In this document: positions 18,767 through 27,558 of the stretch, one piece after another | How the letters are laid out: every line of letters starts with the position of its first letter | Numbering within the stretch: position 1 is the stretch's first letter | The notes under the pieces: generated by a model | What the model was told of the DNA's origin: nothing | What the model saw: the letters and a program-made list of their open reading frames with translations, nothing else | Database searches by the model: none | NCBI RefSeq assembly: GCF_014656375.1 | Contig: NZ_BNCH01000003.1 | Span: 124,001-188,000, forward strand | DNA length: 64,000 nucleotides | Source: Aliiroseovarius zhejiangensis | Lineage (GTDB): Bacteria; Pseudomonadota; Alphaproteobacteria; Rhodobacterales; Rhodobacteraceae | Direction: 5' to 3' | Translations under genes and position numbers: made by a program

Positions 18767-19637
18767 TTGCGAACTCGGCCTTTGAATAACCTTGGATGTA
18801 TAGAAGTGCTGTCAGATCACCGTGATTGATCCGTATGTCGCATTGTGCTGCCACCGTTGGCTTTGCGTGCAGCGCCACACCTGCGCCTGCCCGTTGAAGC
18901 ATACCCAGATCGTTGGCGCCATCGCCGACGGCCATGACCTCGTCATGGATGAGACCAAGGCGGGCCGAGATCTCTTCCAGCGCGGCCACCTTGGCATCGC
19001 GCCCCAGGATGGGCTGGCCGACTTCGCCAGTCAGTTTACCGTCCGCGGTCAGGAGCGTGTTGGCACGGTTCTCATCAAAGCCCAGAGTTTGCGCCACATG
19101 GGCTGTGAACGCAGTGAACCCGCCTGAAACCAGCGCGGCATAAGCGCCGGCGGCTTTCATCGTGGCCAGCAGTTCACGCCCGCCGGGCATCAGGGTAATG
19201 CGCGTATCAAGCACCTTGTCGATGACCGCTTCTGGCAGGCCCTTTAGCAGCCCCACCCTTTCGGTCAGCGCACCTTCGAAGTCCAGTTCGCCATTCATGG
19301 CACGGGCGGTGATGTCTTTGACGCGGTCGCCGACGCCAGCTTCGTCCGCCAGCTCGTCGATGCATTCCTGCTGGATCATGGTCGAATCCATATCCGCCAG
19401 CAACATGCGTTTGCGCCGCCCCTCCATTGGTTGAACGACAAGATCGACGCCCAGGGTTTGCAGATCCTCCCAGACGTCCCAGAGGTTCGGGGGCATCTGG
19501 CGAACGGGAAACTCGGCGGCTTCGTCCGGTGACAGCCAATCGGCATCGCCGCCACCCCAGGCATTGCGCAGGCTTTCCACCAGCGCGATTTCAAGGGTGG
19601 GGTTGGTGGGGGCTGTCAGCAGCGTGGCGATGAACAT
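18759..19637 (-). CDS. serB: Phosphoserine phosphatase
   Basis: Catalyses the last step of serine synthesis, O-phospho-L-serine to L-serine. The 292-residue HAD enzyme has motif I in [13 protein letters not shown], the LVSGGFTAF motif II turn, and [14 protein letters not shown] as motif III/IV, with [10 protein letters not shown] just before motif I. The N-terminal 80 residues form the extra domain found in longer SerB proteins. Start is between ATG 19637 (MFIATLL) and ATG 19661 (MSTIGNF); the former is closer to typical family starts. Divergent from serC-serA, completing the pathway in one place. Confidence 0.93.
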   Translation of the reverse strand: MFIATLLTAPTNPTLEIALVESLRNAWGGGDADWLSPDEAAEFPVRQMPPNLWDVWEDLQTLGVDLVVQPMEGRRKRMLLADMDSTMIQQECIDELADEAGVGDRVKDITARAMNGELDFEGALTERVGLLKGLPEAVIDKVLDTRITLMPGGRELLATMKAAGAYAALVSGGFTAFTAHVAQTLGFDENRANTLLTADGKLTGEVGQPILGRDAKVAALEEISARLGLIHDEVMAVGDGANDLGMLQRAGAGVALHAKPTVAAQCDIRINHGDLTALLYIQGYSKAEFASV

Positions 19638-19748
19638 GCGAAAGTTTCCGATCGTAGACATTCGGCGCCATATTCCGACGCTCGGCGCGGCTATAGCGAC
19701 ATTTTTGATCTTGTGCCAGACGCATCTGCTCCTTACTTCGGTCCGTGG

Positions 19749-19787
19749 GACACCCCTCCCCAACGAGGGGCTTATATCTGGAAGGGT
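19749..19787 (+). promoter_or_regulatory. serC leader RNA (candidate)
   Basis: Immediately upstream of serC, CCCCTC pairs with GAGGGG around CCCAAC. The same 5' segment, ACCCCTCC, can alternatively pair with GGAAGGGT, which contains the ribosome-binding region 3-10 bases before the start codon. A conserved leader with its last stem covering the serC ribosome site is known for alphaproteobacterial serC-serA operons (Rfam serC leader), and the position and pairing fit that description. The effector is unknown. Confidence 0.7.
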
Positions 19788-19790
19788 ATC

Positions 19791-20936
19791 ATGACTGATA
19801 TTGCTCAACCGGTCACGCGGCCGGCAAATCCGCGTTTTTCTTCTGGCCCCTGTGCCAAACCCCCCACATGGACATTGGATGCTTTGTCGGACGCCGCCCT
19901 TGGCCGTTCGCACCGTGCGGCCATCGGCAAGGACAAGCTGAAGGCCGCCATTGAAGGCACCCGTGAGGTGCTGGGCATTCCTGCGGATTACAAGATCGGG
20001 ATCGTGCCTGCGTCGGATACCGGCGCGGTGGAAATGGCGCTATGGTCGCTTCTGGGTGCGCGTGGTGTCGAGTTGCTGGCGTGGGAGAGCTTTGGCGCGG
20101 GTTGGGTCACGGATGTGACCAAGCAGTTGAAGCTGGACGCCGTCGTAAAGACCGCCGAATACGGCGAACTGCCGGATCTGTCCTCGGTCGATTTCACCAA
20201 TGACGTTGTGTTCACGTGGAACGGCACCACCTCGGGCGTGCGTGTCCCGAATGGCGATTGGATCGCTGACGACCGCGAAGGGCTGACGATCTGCGATGCC
20301 ACGTCCGCGGCGTTTGCGATGGACCTGCCCTGGGACAAGCTGGATGTGACCACATTCAGCTGGCAGAAGGTATTGGGCGGAGAAGCGGCGCATGGCGTCC
20401 TGATCCTGTCGCCGCGTGCAGTTGAGCGTCTGGAAAGCTACACCCCCGCTTGGCCATTGCCGAAAATCTTCCGCCTGACGAAAGGTGGGAAGCTGATCGA
20501 CGGCATCTTCACCGGCGCGACGATCAATACGCCGTCCATGCTGGCGGTCGAGGATTACCTGTTTGCGCTCGATTGGGCGCGCTCTGTGGGCGGGCTTGAA
20601 GGACTCATCCACCGCGCGGATGCAAACACCAAGGTCATCGCCGATTTTGTTGAGATGCGCGACTGGATCGACTTTCTGGCGCACGATCCGGCGACGCTGT
20701 CGAACACCTCGGTCTGTCTGAAGTTTACCGATGATCGGATCAAGGACGGCGCGGCCTTTGCCAAAGCGGTGGCCAAGCGGTTGGAGGCCGAAGGCGTGGC
20801 GCTGGATATCGGCGCATATCGCGACGCGCCCGCCGGTCTGCGCATCTGGTGCGGCGGCACGGTCGAGACATCGGATGTCGAAGCCCTGATGCCGTGGCTC
20901 GACTGGGCGTTCAACGCCGAGATCGCAGCGCAATAA
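19791..20936 (+). CDS. serC: Phosphoserine aminotransferase
   Basis: PLP enzyme converting 3-phosphohydroxypyruvate and glutamate to phosphoserine and 2-oxoglutarate (also used in pyridoxal 5'-phosphate synthesis in some bacteria). The 381-residue sequence starts [20 protein letters not shown], with the SSGPCAKPP segment typical of the alphaproteobacterial type. The PLP lysine lies in [35 protein letters not shown] is another recognisable segment. Followed 65 bases later by serA and preceded by the leader RNA. Confidence 0.95.
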   Translation: MTDIAQPVTRPANPRFSSGPCAKPPTWTLDALSDAALGRSHRAAIGKDKLKAAIEGTREVLGIPADYKIGIVPASDTGAVEMALWSLLGARGVELLAWESFGAGWVTDVTKQLKLDAVVKTAEYGELPDLSSVDFTNDVVFTWNGTTSGVRVPNGDWIADDREGLTICDATSAAFAMDLPWDKLDVTTFSWQKVLGGEAAHGVLILSPRAVERLESYTPAWPLPKIFRLTKGGKLIDGIFTGATINTPSMLAVEDYLFALDWARSVGGLEGLIHRADANTKVIADFVEMRDWIDFLAHDPATLSNTSVCLKFTDDRIKDGAAFAKAVAKRLEAEGVALDIGAYRDAPAGLRIWCGGTVETSDVEALMPWLDWAFNAEIAAQ

Positions 20937-21001
20937 GTTTTCGCCCTGCGCACTGGTTGCGCGGGGCCTTCCCCCAGATAATTGTGAAAAGGACCAGACA
21001 C

Positions 21002-22594
21002 ATGGCCCCCAAAGTCCTCGTATCCGATAAACTGTCGGAAACCGCCGTTCAGATCTTTCGCGATCGCGGCATCGACGTCGATTTCGAACCCAACCTTGGC
21101 AAGGACAAGGATGCTCTGCTGGCACGCATTGGCGATTATGACGGCCTTGCCATCCGCTCGGCGACCAAGGTGACAGACAAGATCCTTGAGGCCGCCACCA
21201 ACCTGAAAGTGGTTGGTCGCGCCGGGATCGGAACCGACAATGTCGACAAGATCGCCGCGTCCAAGAAGGGCGTGATCGTGATGAACACGCCGTTCGGCAA
21301 CATGATCACCACCGCCGAACATGCCATTGCGATGATGTTCGCCGTGGCCCGGCAAATCCCCGAGGCGTCCGCCTCGACCCATGCGGGCAAGTGGGAGAAA
21401 TCCAAGTTCATGGGGGTCGAACTGACCAACAAGACGCTGGGCGTGATCGGAGCGGGCAATATCGGCGGTATCGTCTGTGATCGTGCGCTGGGCTTGAAGA
21501 TGAAGGTCATCGCCTATGACCCCTTCCTGTCGGAAGACAAGGCGGATCATATGGGTGTGGAAAAGGTTGAGTTGGACGAGCTTCTGAAACGCTCGGATTT
21601 CATCACCCTGCACGTGCCCTTGATCGATCAGACCCGCAATATCCTGAGCCGCGAAAACCTTGAGAAGACCAAGAAAGGCGTTCGCATCATCAACTGCGCC
21701 CGTGGGGGTCTGGTGGATGAAGAAGCGTTGGCCGACCTGCTGAAGTCCGGCCATGTCGCCGGAGCGGCGTTCGACGTATTTGCCGAGGAACCCGCGACCG
21801 AGAACCCTCTGTTCGGATTGCCCAACGTGGTCTGCACCCCGCATCTGGGCGCTGCGACAACCGAAGCGCAGGAAAATGTGGCGCTTCAAGTGGCGGAACA
21901 GATGTCGGATTATCTGTTGACCGGGGCGGTTCAGAACGCGCTGAACATGCCGTCCGTCACTGCTGAAGAAGCCAAGGTCATGGGGCCGTGGATCAAACTG
22001 GCCGAGCATCTGGGCGCCTTCGTCGGGCAGTTGACCGAGGGGCCGATCAAGGCGGTCAACATCCTTTATGATGGTGTGGCAGCCGAAATGAACCTGAAGG
22101 CACTGGATTGCGCGGTTCTGTCGGGGCTGATGAAGCCGATCCTGCCGGATGTAAACATGGTATCCGCGCCGGTCGTGGCGGCGGATCGGGGTATCAAGAC
22201 CTCGACCACCACGCAGGCAAAGGGCGGGTCTTTTGACGGCTATATCAAGCTGACGGTCGTGACGGAAAAACGCGAACGGTCCATTGCGGGGACGGTGTTT
22301 TCGGACGGCAAGCCGCGCTTTATTCAGATCAAGGGCATCAACATTGATGCCGAGATCGGCGCGCATATGCTCTACACCACCAACAACGACCAGCCCGGCA
22401 TCATCGGGACGTTGGGCAACACGATGGGCGAGCAGGGGGTGAATATCGCCAACTTCACCTTGGGCCGGAAAGACACGGGAGGCGATGCGATTGCGCTTCT
22501 GTATCTGGACGAAGCCATCCCCCAAACGGCGCTGAAAAGCCTGTTGGAAACTGGCATGTTCCAATCGGTCAAGCCGCTGGCCTTCGACATCTGA
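21002..22594 (+). CDS. serA: D-3-phosphoglycerate dehydrogenase, long form
   Basis: First enzyme of serine synthesis, oxidising 3-phosphoglycerate with NAD. The 530 residues correspond to the long type: substrate domain, Rossmann domain with GVIGAGNIGGIVCDRALG (about residue 145), catalytic HLGAATTEAQ, then an intervening ASB domain and a C-terminal ACT domain (from about 455, MLYTTNNDQPGIIGTLG) where serine may feed back. The ATG at 21002 follows AAAAGGA; upstream in-frame ATGs lie inside serC. A strong terminator follows. Confidence 0.96.
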   Translation: MAPKVLVSDKLSETAVQIFRDRGIDVDFEPNLGKDKDALLARIGDYDGLAIRSATKVTDKILEAATNLKVVGRAGIGTDNVDKIAASKKGVIVMNTPFGNMITTAEHAIAMMFAVARQIPEASASTHAGKWEKSKFMGVELTNKTLGVIGAGNIGGIVCDRALGLKMKVIAYDPFLSEDKADHMGVEKVELDELLKRSDFITLHVPLIDQTRNILSRENLEKTKKGVRIINCARGGLVDEEALADLLKSGHVAGAAFDVFAEEPATENPLFGLPNVVCTPHLGAATTEAQENVALQVAEQMSDYLLTGAVQNALNMPSVTAEEAKVMGPWIKLAEHLGAFVGQLTEGPIKAVNILYDGVAAEMNLKALDCAVLSGLMKPILPDVNMVSAPVVAADRGIKTSTTTQAKGGSFDGYIKLTVVTEKRERSIAGTVFSDGKPRFIQIKGINIDAEIGAHMLYTTNNDQPGIIGTLGNTMGEQGVNIANFTLGRKDTGGDAIALLYLDEAIPQTALKSLLETGMFQSVKPLAFDI

Positions 22595-22609
22595 AAGCGG
22601 TGAACGATG

Positions 22610-22637
22610 AAAGCCCCGACCAAGTGCCGGGGCTTTT
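22610..22637 (+). terminator. Rho-independent terminator of serC-serA
   Basis: AAAGCCCCG and CGGGGCTTT make a perfect 9-bp stem with a nine-base loop, continued by a further T. It lies 16 bases after the serA stop. Confidence 0.85.
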
Positions 22638-22682
22638 CATTTCCGACCTGCCCGTTACTGTCGGCGCTGACAGGAGGGACCC

Positions 22683-23420
22683 ATGCGCGCCTATGCGATC
22701 GGAGACATTCACGGCCAGCTTGATCTGCTGCACAACGCGCACGCCTTGATCGAAGAAGATCGCGCGCGGGTGGGGGACAGCAACGCCCCTGTCGTCCATA
22801 TCGGAGACCTTGTGGATCGTGGTCCCGACAGTGCAGGCGTCATCACCTGCCTGCTGGACGGTGTGGCGCAGGGGCGCAACTGGGTGGTGCTCAAGGGCAA
22901 TCATGACCGGATGATGGAGATGTTCCTGCGCCCCTATCCGATGGTCGATATGCAACTGCTGGTCGGGTATAACTGGCTGCATCCGGGCATCGGCGGGGTT
23001 CGGACGCTGGGCAGCTATGGGGTCGAGGTGCCGGACGGCATTCGCACCTATCAGCTTCACCCAAAGGCGCGCGCCGCCGTTCCAAAGGCGCATCGCCGTT
23101 TTCTGGCGGACCTGCCTGCGATGTACCGCCTTGGCGATCTGTGCTTTGTCCATGCGGGCATCCGCCCCGGTGTGCTACTCGACGCCCAGTCCGAGGATGA
23201 TCTGTGCTGGATTCGCGGCGAGTTTCATGCCTCGACTGCCGATCATGGGGCGCTGATCATCCACGGTCACACGCCTGTGGATACGGTGACGCATTACGGC
23301 AACCGGGTGAATATCGACACCGGCGCCGGGCACGGCAAAGCACTGTCCGCCGTGGTGATCGAGGGGCGCGACGTCTGGTTGCTGACCCCCGAGGGGCGCC
23401 AGCCCGTGTCGCGCGGCTGA
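22683..23420 (+). CDS. Metallophosphoesterase, PPP serine/threonine phosphatase type
   Basis: A 245-residue cytoplasmic protein with the PPP motifs in order: GDIHGQLDLL (residues about 7-16), GDLVDRGPDS (about 41-50) and GNHDRMM (about 75), plus a later HAGIRPG and HGHTPV. These bind the two-metal centre. Bacterial relatives include PrpA/PrpB phosphatases and ApaH-type enzymes; substrate not fixed. AGGAGGG precedes the ATG by 4 bases. Likely monocistronic, convergent with DUF1467. Confidence 0.85.
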   Translation: MRAYAIGDIHGQLDLLHNAHALIEEDRARVGDSNAPVVHIGDLVDRGPDSAGVITCLLDGVAQGRNWVVLKGNHDRMMEMFLRPYPMVDMQLLVGYNWLHPGIGGVRTLGSYGVEVPDGIRTYQLHPKARAAVPKAHRRFLADLPAMYRLGDLCFVHAGIRPGVLLDAQSEDDLCWIRGEFHASTADHGALIIHGHTPVDTVTHYGNRVNIDTGAGHGKALSAVVIEGRDVWLLTPEGRQPVSRG

Positions 23421-23425
23421 GCGCG

Positions 23426-23701
23426 CTAGCCGGCGTCGTCCAGCCGGTCGAACCAGTCAATATCCTCGATGGTGATCCAGCCCGATACGATGATCCCGGC
23501 CACGATGGCCCAGACCACCGTGCCGATTATGGTGACGATGATCATGGTGCGCGCCAGCTTGAAATCGGCGGGTGCACCGGCATGGGTGCCGCGCACCACC
23601 TCGCCTTCATCGCCCTGGGTGCGCAGGCCGATGGGCAGGACCACGAACATGGTCACAAACCAGATCACGACATACAGGACAATGGCGGCGGTGATCGACA
23701 T
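23426..23701 (-). CDS. DUF1467 family membrane protein
   Basis: A 91-residue protein with two hydrophobic segments (about 3-25 and 50-75), separated by LRTQGDEGEVVRGTHAGAPAD, the hallmark of DUF1467. Its start overlaps the mce stop (TGATG). The mce-DUF1467 neighbourhood recurs in alphaproteobacteria, but the role of the membrane protein is not known. An in-frame TTG one codon upstream is an unlikely alternative start. Confidence 0.85.
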   Translation of the reverse strand: MSITAAIVLYVVIWFVTMFVVLPIGLRTQGDEGEVVRGTHAGAPADFKLARTMIIVTIIGTVVWAIVAGIIVSGWITIEDIDWFDRLDDAG

Positions 23702-24105
23702 CAAACTTGTTCCAGCTCGACCAGCGTGCCGTTGAAGTCCTTTGGATGCAGGAACAGGACGGGTTTGCCATGGGCGCCGATCTTCGGTTCGCCGGTGCCC
23801 AGCACGCGGGCGCCCGCGGCTTGCAGCTTGTCACGTGCAGCGATGATGTCGTCGACCTCGTAACAGATGTGGTGAATGCCGCCTGCCGGGTTCTTTTCCA
23901 GAAAACCTGCGATGGGCGAATTGTCCCCCAGTGGATACAGAAGCTCGATCTTGGTGTTGGGCAGGGTGATGAACACGACCGTGACGCCATGATCCGGTTC
24001 GTCCTGCGGGGCGCCCACATCGGCCCCCAGCGTGTCGCGATACTGTGCCGCGGCGGCCTCAAGGTCTGGCACGGCGATGGCCACGTGGTTCAGGCGTCCG
24101 ATCAT
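23701..24105 (-). CDS. mce: Methylmalonyl-CoA epimerase
   Basis: Interconverts (2R)- and (2S)-methylmalonyl-CoA, feeding the mutase of propionate and ethylmalonyl-CoA metabolism. The 134-residue vicinal-oxygen-chelate protein begins MIGRLNHVAIAVPDLEAA (metal His near residue 7), has GIHHICYEVDDI mid-sequence and ends TLVELEQV with the conserved metal Glu. MeaB, which serves the mutase, is encoded at 43.8 kb. Coupled to DUF1467. Confidence 0.92.
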   Translation of the reverse strand: MIGRLNHVAIAVPDLEAAAAQYRDTLGADVGAPQDEPDHGVTVVFITLPNTKIELLYPLGDNSPIAGFLEKNPAGGIHHICYEVDDIIAARDKLQAAGARVLGTGEPKIGAHGKPVLFLHPKDFNGTLVELEQV

Positions 24106-24263
24106 GTCTTGTCTCCCTCGGAAATCATGGCTTGGTTATGCCGGGGTTGCGGCCGTCGGGCAAGTGCTGCGGTGCCGCATCGCGCGAAAGCGACGCCGCG
24201 TTTGCGGGTTTAACCGGATGTTAGGCAATTTTCGCGCAGGCTCACGGTGAAAGGAGAACGCCG

Positions 24264-24983
24264 ATGAGCGATGATCTGGAAAAACTGATGATGGGCCAAC
24301 CCCCGACCGCCGACCGTCCATTGCAGGGGCTGACCGTTCTTGTGGTCGAAGACAGCCGTTTCGCATCCGAAGCGATCCGACTTCTGAGCCTGCGATCAGG
24401 CGCGCGCATCCGGCGGGCTGACAGCCTGGGGGCCGCACATCGGCACCTGCGGGTCTATCGCCCCTCTATCGTGATCGTGGATATGGGGCTGCCAGATGGC
24501 TGCGGTGCCGATCTGATCGCACGGCTGGCCGCAGATCCGCTGCGCGTTCCCGTGCTTCTGGGGATGAGCGGGGACGCGACGAACGGGGATCAGGCCATGC
24601 AGGCCGGGGCGGATGGATTTCTGGCAAAACCCGTTGAAAGCCTTGCGGTGTTCCAACAAAGCATTCTGTCCGTTCTGCCACCCGCCGAAGGCCCCGTTGC
24701 CCCGCGCGCCCTGCCGCAAGAGGTCATCGAACCTGACGCGATCGCATTTCAGGATGATCTGTGCCACGCCGCCGCCCTGATGCGCGACGGGGTAGACGGG
24801 CCGATGCAGGATTATCTTGCCCAGTTTCTGGGGGGTGTGGCGCGCAGCGCGCATGACAACCCGCTGGAGGCTGCTGCAACCGACCTGGCGCAAGCTCGTG
24901 CCGCCGGACGCGGTACCGGGGCTGATCTGGCCCGTGTGCAGGGGCTGCTGCAAGACCGGCTGGCCGACCGTCACGTTCTGTGA
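24264..24983 (+). CDS. Response-regulator receiver protein with undefined C-terminal helical region
   Basis: A 239-residue protein. Residues about 21-140 are a REC domain: acidic pocket VVEDS (Glu/Asp near 29-30), phospho-acceptor Asp73 in IVDMGLPDG, the Ser near 102 (GMSGD) and Lys122 in LAKPVE. Residues 141-239 carry no DNA-binding or enzymatic motif I recognise; they are Ala/Asp-rich and probably helical, with a repeated hydrophobic pattern that could be an Hpt-like or docking bundle, though no phospho-histidine motif is clear. No histidine kinase gene lies alongside. AAAGGAG precedes the ATG. Confidence 0.8.
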   Translation: MSDDLEKLMMGQPPTADRPLQGLTVLVVEDSRFASEAIRLLSLRSGARIRRADSLGAAHRHLRVYRPSIVIVDMGLPDGCGADLIARLAADPLRVPVLLGMSGDATNGDQAMQAGADGFLAKPVESLAVFQQSILSVLPPAEGPVAPRALPQEVIEPDAIAFQDDLCHAAALMRDGVDGPMQDYLAQFLGGVARSAHDNPLEAAATDLAQARAAGRGTGADLARVQGLLQDRLADRHVL

Positions 24984-25160
24984 TCACCGGTCCGGGGCTT
25001 ATGCAATCGACCCGGCGGGGGATGCGACATTCCCTGACCCTGCCGCGAAAATACCCCGCTCGTCCATGAAATGGGCCGGGCAAGACCTCATTTCCGCCCA
25101 AATCTGATGACAGAAAAGCATCAGACGGGGTGAACGAAGTGTTAAGACGAGGGTTGTATT

Positions 25161-25280
25161 ATGAAAAGCCTGATTAAACGTTTCGCGGATGAAGAGTTCG
25201 GCAATGCCGTGATCGATTGGACGGTTCTGATTTCCGGCGCGGCCATGTTGGTCACAGCGCTGGTGTTGACCGTCGCCTGA
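25161..25280 (+). CDS. Flp-like type IVb mini-pilin-like protein, 39 residues
   Basis: Short frame from ATG 25161 to TGA 25278-25280. The peptide begins MKSLIKRFADEEFGNAVID and continues WTVLISGAAMLVTALVL. A charged N-terminus, a glycine at position 14 and one hydrophobic helix resemble Flp/TadA-type prepilins (G-x-AVxDW pattern) common in Rhodobacteraceae, although no tad genes are present and the length is short even for Flp. The ribosome site is weak (GAGGG, about 11 bases upstream). Confidence 0.6.
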   Translation: MKSLIKRFADEEFGNAVIDWTVLISGAAMLVTALVLTVA

Positions 25281-25382
25281 CTTTTCCGGTCATGGGTCGA
25301 CGCGGCAGGTGATATGATCAAGACCCGTCCGGTAAAGGGTGATTTGAGAAGAGTGCTGTTTCAGCGAGCTGCTGCTGAAAAC

Positions 25383-25412
25383 AAGGGTGCGTGTAGAACT
25401 ACACGCACCCTT
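25383..25412. terminator. Bidirectional terminator between the Flp-like gene and aspS
   Basis: AAGGGTGCGTGTAG is followed after two bases by its exact complement, a 14-bp inverted repeat. On the plus strand TTTCATGTTTT follows; on the minus strand GTTTTC follows, so it can serve both convergent units. A second hairpin (TTTCAGC with GCTGAAA, 25359-25380) lies just upstream. Confidence 0.7.
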
Positions 25413-25484
25413 TCATGTTTTCATTGGCAAATCCCGGGCGCGCATTGCGGCCCCTGACGTGACCGGCGCCGGGTGCCCGCGTGC

Positions 25485-27335
25485 TTACTCCTGAGGGATT
25501 ACGCGCAGGTGAAGCTCGCGCAGTTGCTCGTTCTGCGGTTCGCTGGGCGCGTTCATCATCAGGTCTTCGGCGCGCTGGTTCATCGGGAACATCATCACTT
25601 CGCGGATGTTTTCCTCGTCTGCCAGCAACATCACGATACGGTCCACACCGGCTGCACAGCCGCCGTGCGGGGGCGCGCCGTATTGGAAGGCGTTGACCAT
25701 CCCGCCGAACCGCTTGCGCACCTCATCCTCGCCATAGCCCGCCAGGTCAAAGGCCTTGAACATGATCTCGGGCTTGTGGTTCCGAATGGCGCCCGACACC
25801 AGTTCATAGCCGTTGCAGGCCAGGTCATACTGGAAGCCACGCACAGCCAAGGGGTCGCCCTCCAGCGCCTCCATCCCGCCTTGCGGCATGGAAAACGGGT
25901 TGTGGTCGAAATCCAGTTTGCCGGTTTCGTCATCTATCTGGAAGATCGGAAAGTCCACGATCCAGGCGAAGGCGAACCGGTCTTTGTCGGTCAGGCCCAA
26001 CTCGTCGCCGATGACGGTGCGGGCCCGGCCCGCAACAGCCTCGAACGCCTTGGGCTTGCCGCCAAGGAAGAAAGCCGCGTCGCCGACGTCCAGACCCAGT
26101 TGCTGGCGGATCGCCTCGGTCCGTTCCGGGCCGATGTTCTTGGCCAGCGGGCCTGCCGCTTCCATGCCGCCCTCGACCTCGCCGGCTTTCAGCTTGGCCT
26201 GCGCCTCTTTGACGCTGATCCCCAGTTCCTGCGCGACCGAGTCCGCCGTCTTCTCGCGCCAGAAGATATAGCCCATGCCGGGCAGGCCTTCTTGCTGCGC
26301 AAACTTGTTCATCCGGTCGCAGAACTTGCGGCTGCCGCCCGTGGGCGCGGGAATGGCGCGAATCTCGGTCCCGTCCTGCTCCAACAGCTTCGCAAAGATC
26401 GCAAAGCCCGAGCCGCGGAAATGATCCGAAACCACCTGCATCTTGATCGGGTTGCGCAAGTCCGGCTTGTCGGTGCCATACCACAGCGCCGCGTCTTTGT
26501 AGGAGATATGCGGCCAGTCCTGATCGACCTTGCGCCCGCCGCCAAACTCTTCGAACACGCCTTTCAGCACCGGTTCAATCGTGTCGAACACGTCTTGCTG
26601 GGTGACGAAGGACATCTCCATGTCCAACTGATAGAAGTCGGTGGGCGAGCGGTCGGCGCGCGGGTCTTCGTCGCGGAAACACGGCGCGATCTGGAAATAC
26701 TTGTCAAAGCCCGCCACCATCATCAACTGTTTGAACTGCTGCGGGGCCTGCGGCAGCGCATAGAATTTGCCGGGATGCAGACGAGACGGCACAAGGAAGT
26801 CACGCGCACCTTCGGGGCTGGAGGCCGTGATGATCGGCGTCTGATATTCACGGAACCCCTGATCCCACATCCGCTTGCGCATCGAAGCGACAACGTCCGA
26901 GCGCAATTTCATGTTCTCCTGCATCACCTCGCGTCGCAGATCCAGGAACCGGTATTTCAGCCGCGTTTCTTCCGGGTATTCCTGATCGCCGAACACCATC
27001 AACGGCAGTTCGTCCGAGGCGCCCAGAACCTCAAGATCGCGTACGAACACCTCGATTTCGCCGGTTGGGATCTTGTCGTTCACCAGATCGGCGTCGCGGG
27101 CCTTCACATTCCCGTCGATGCGGATGCACCATTCGGACCGCACCTTCTCCATCTCGGCAAAGACGGGGCTGTCGGGGTCGCACAGAACTTGCGTGATGCC
27201 ATAATGGTCGCGCAGGTCGATGAACAGGATGCCGCCGTGGTCGCGGACCCGATGGACCCAACCAGACAGGCGCACCGTGTCGCCAACATTCGATTTGTTC
27301 AGTTCAGCGCAGGTGTGGCTGCGAAAAGCGTGCAT
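25485..27335 (-). CDS. aspS: Aspartyl-tRNA synthetase
   Basis: Class II synthetase charging tRNA-Asp (in many alphaproteobacteria also tRNA-Asn for later amidation). The 616-residue enzyme has an N-terminal OB fold ([19 protein letters not shown]), motif 2 in [20 protein letters not shown], a GAD insertion domain and motif 3 in [17 protein letters not shown]. This is the bacterial-type layout. The ATG at 27335 begins [15 protein letters not shown], the family start; an in-frame ATG 14 codons upstream looks spurious. Confidence 0.96.
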   Translation of the reverse strand: MHAFRSHTCAELNKSNVGDTVRLSGWVHRVRDHGGILFIDLRDHYGITQVLCDPDSPVFAEMEKVRSEWCIRIDGNVKARDADLVNDKIPTGEIEVFVRDLEVLGASDELPLMVFGDQEYPEETRLKYRFLDLRREVMQENMKLRSDVVASMRKRMWDQGFREYQTPIITASSPEGARDFLVPSRLHPGKFYALPQAPQQFKQLMMVAGFDKYFQIAPCFRDEDPRADRSPTDFYQLDMEMSFVTQQDVFDTIEPVLKGVFEEFGGGRKVDQDWPHISYKDAALWYGTDKPDLRNPIKMQVVSDHFRGSGFAIFAKLLEQDGTEIRAIPAPTGGSRKFCDRMNKFAQQEGLPGMGYIFWREKTADSVAQELGISVKEAQAKLKAGEVEGGMEAAGPLAKNIGPERTEAIRQQLGLDVGDAAFFLGGKPKAFEAVAGRARTVIGDELGLTDKDRFAFAWIVDFPIFQIDDETGKLDFDHNPFSMPQGGMEALEGDPLAVRGFQYDLACNGYELVSGAIRNHKPEIMFKAFDLAGYGEDEVRKRFGGMVNAFQYGAPPHGGCAAGVDRIVMLLADEENIREVMMFPMNQRAEDLMMNAPSEPQNEQLRELHLRVIPQE

Positions 27336-27558
27336 GGGTGCCCCCGTCGAGCGTTCATATGTATCGCGCCGATACACCTGCCTTGGCGGGTAAAGTCAAG
27401 CCGAAGCAGCAACATCTGCCGGAAAAGGATGGTGCGCGGAGCCGAAATGGTTGGTCTGCCAATCGGATCACGCTAGACCCATCGACAGGTTATGCGGTTG
27501 TCGCGAAAGTTTGCTCTCGGACATCCCGTTCGATTCAGCCAAAGGGAGCGAGGAGTAA

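Noticed and set aside
20555-22564. 669-codon open frame on the minus strand opposite serA
   Set aside because: Mirror frame of a high-GC gene: serA matches its family over its full length, and the antisense product resembles nothing.
25473-27476. 667-codon open frame opposite aspS
   Set aside because: Antisense shadow of a well-supported synthetase gene, with no ribosome site.
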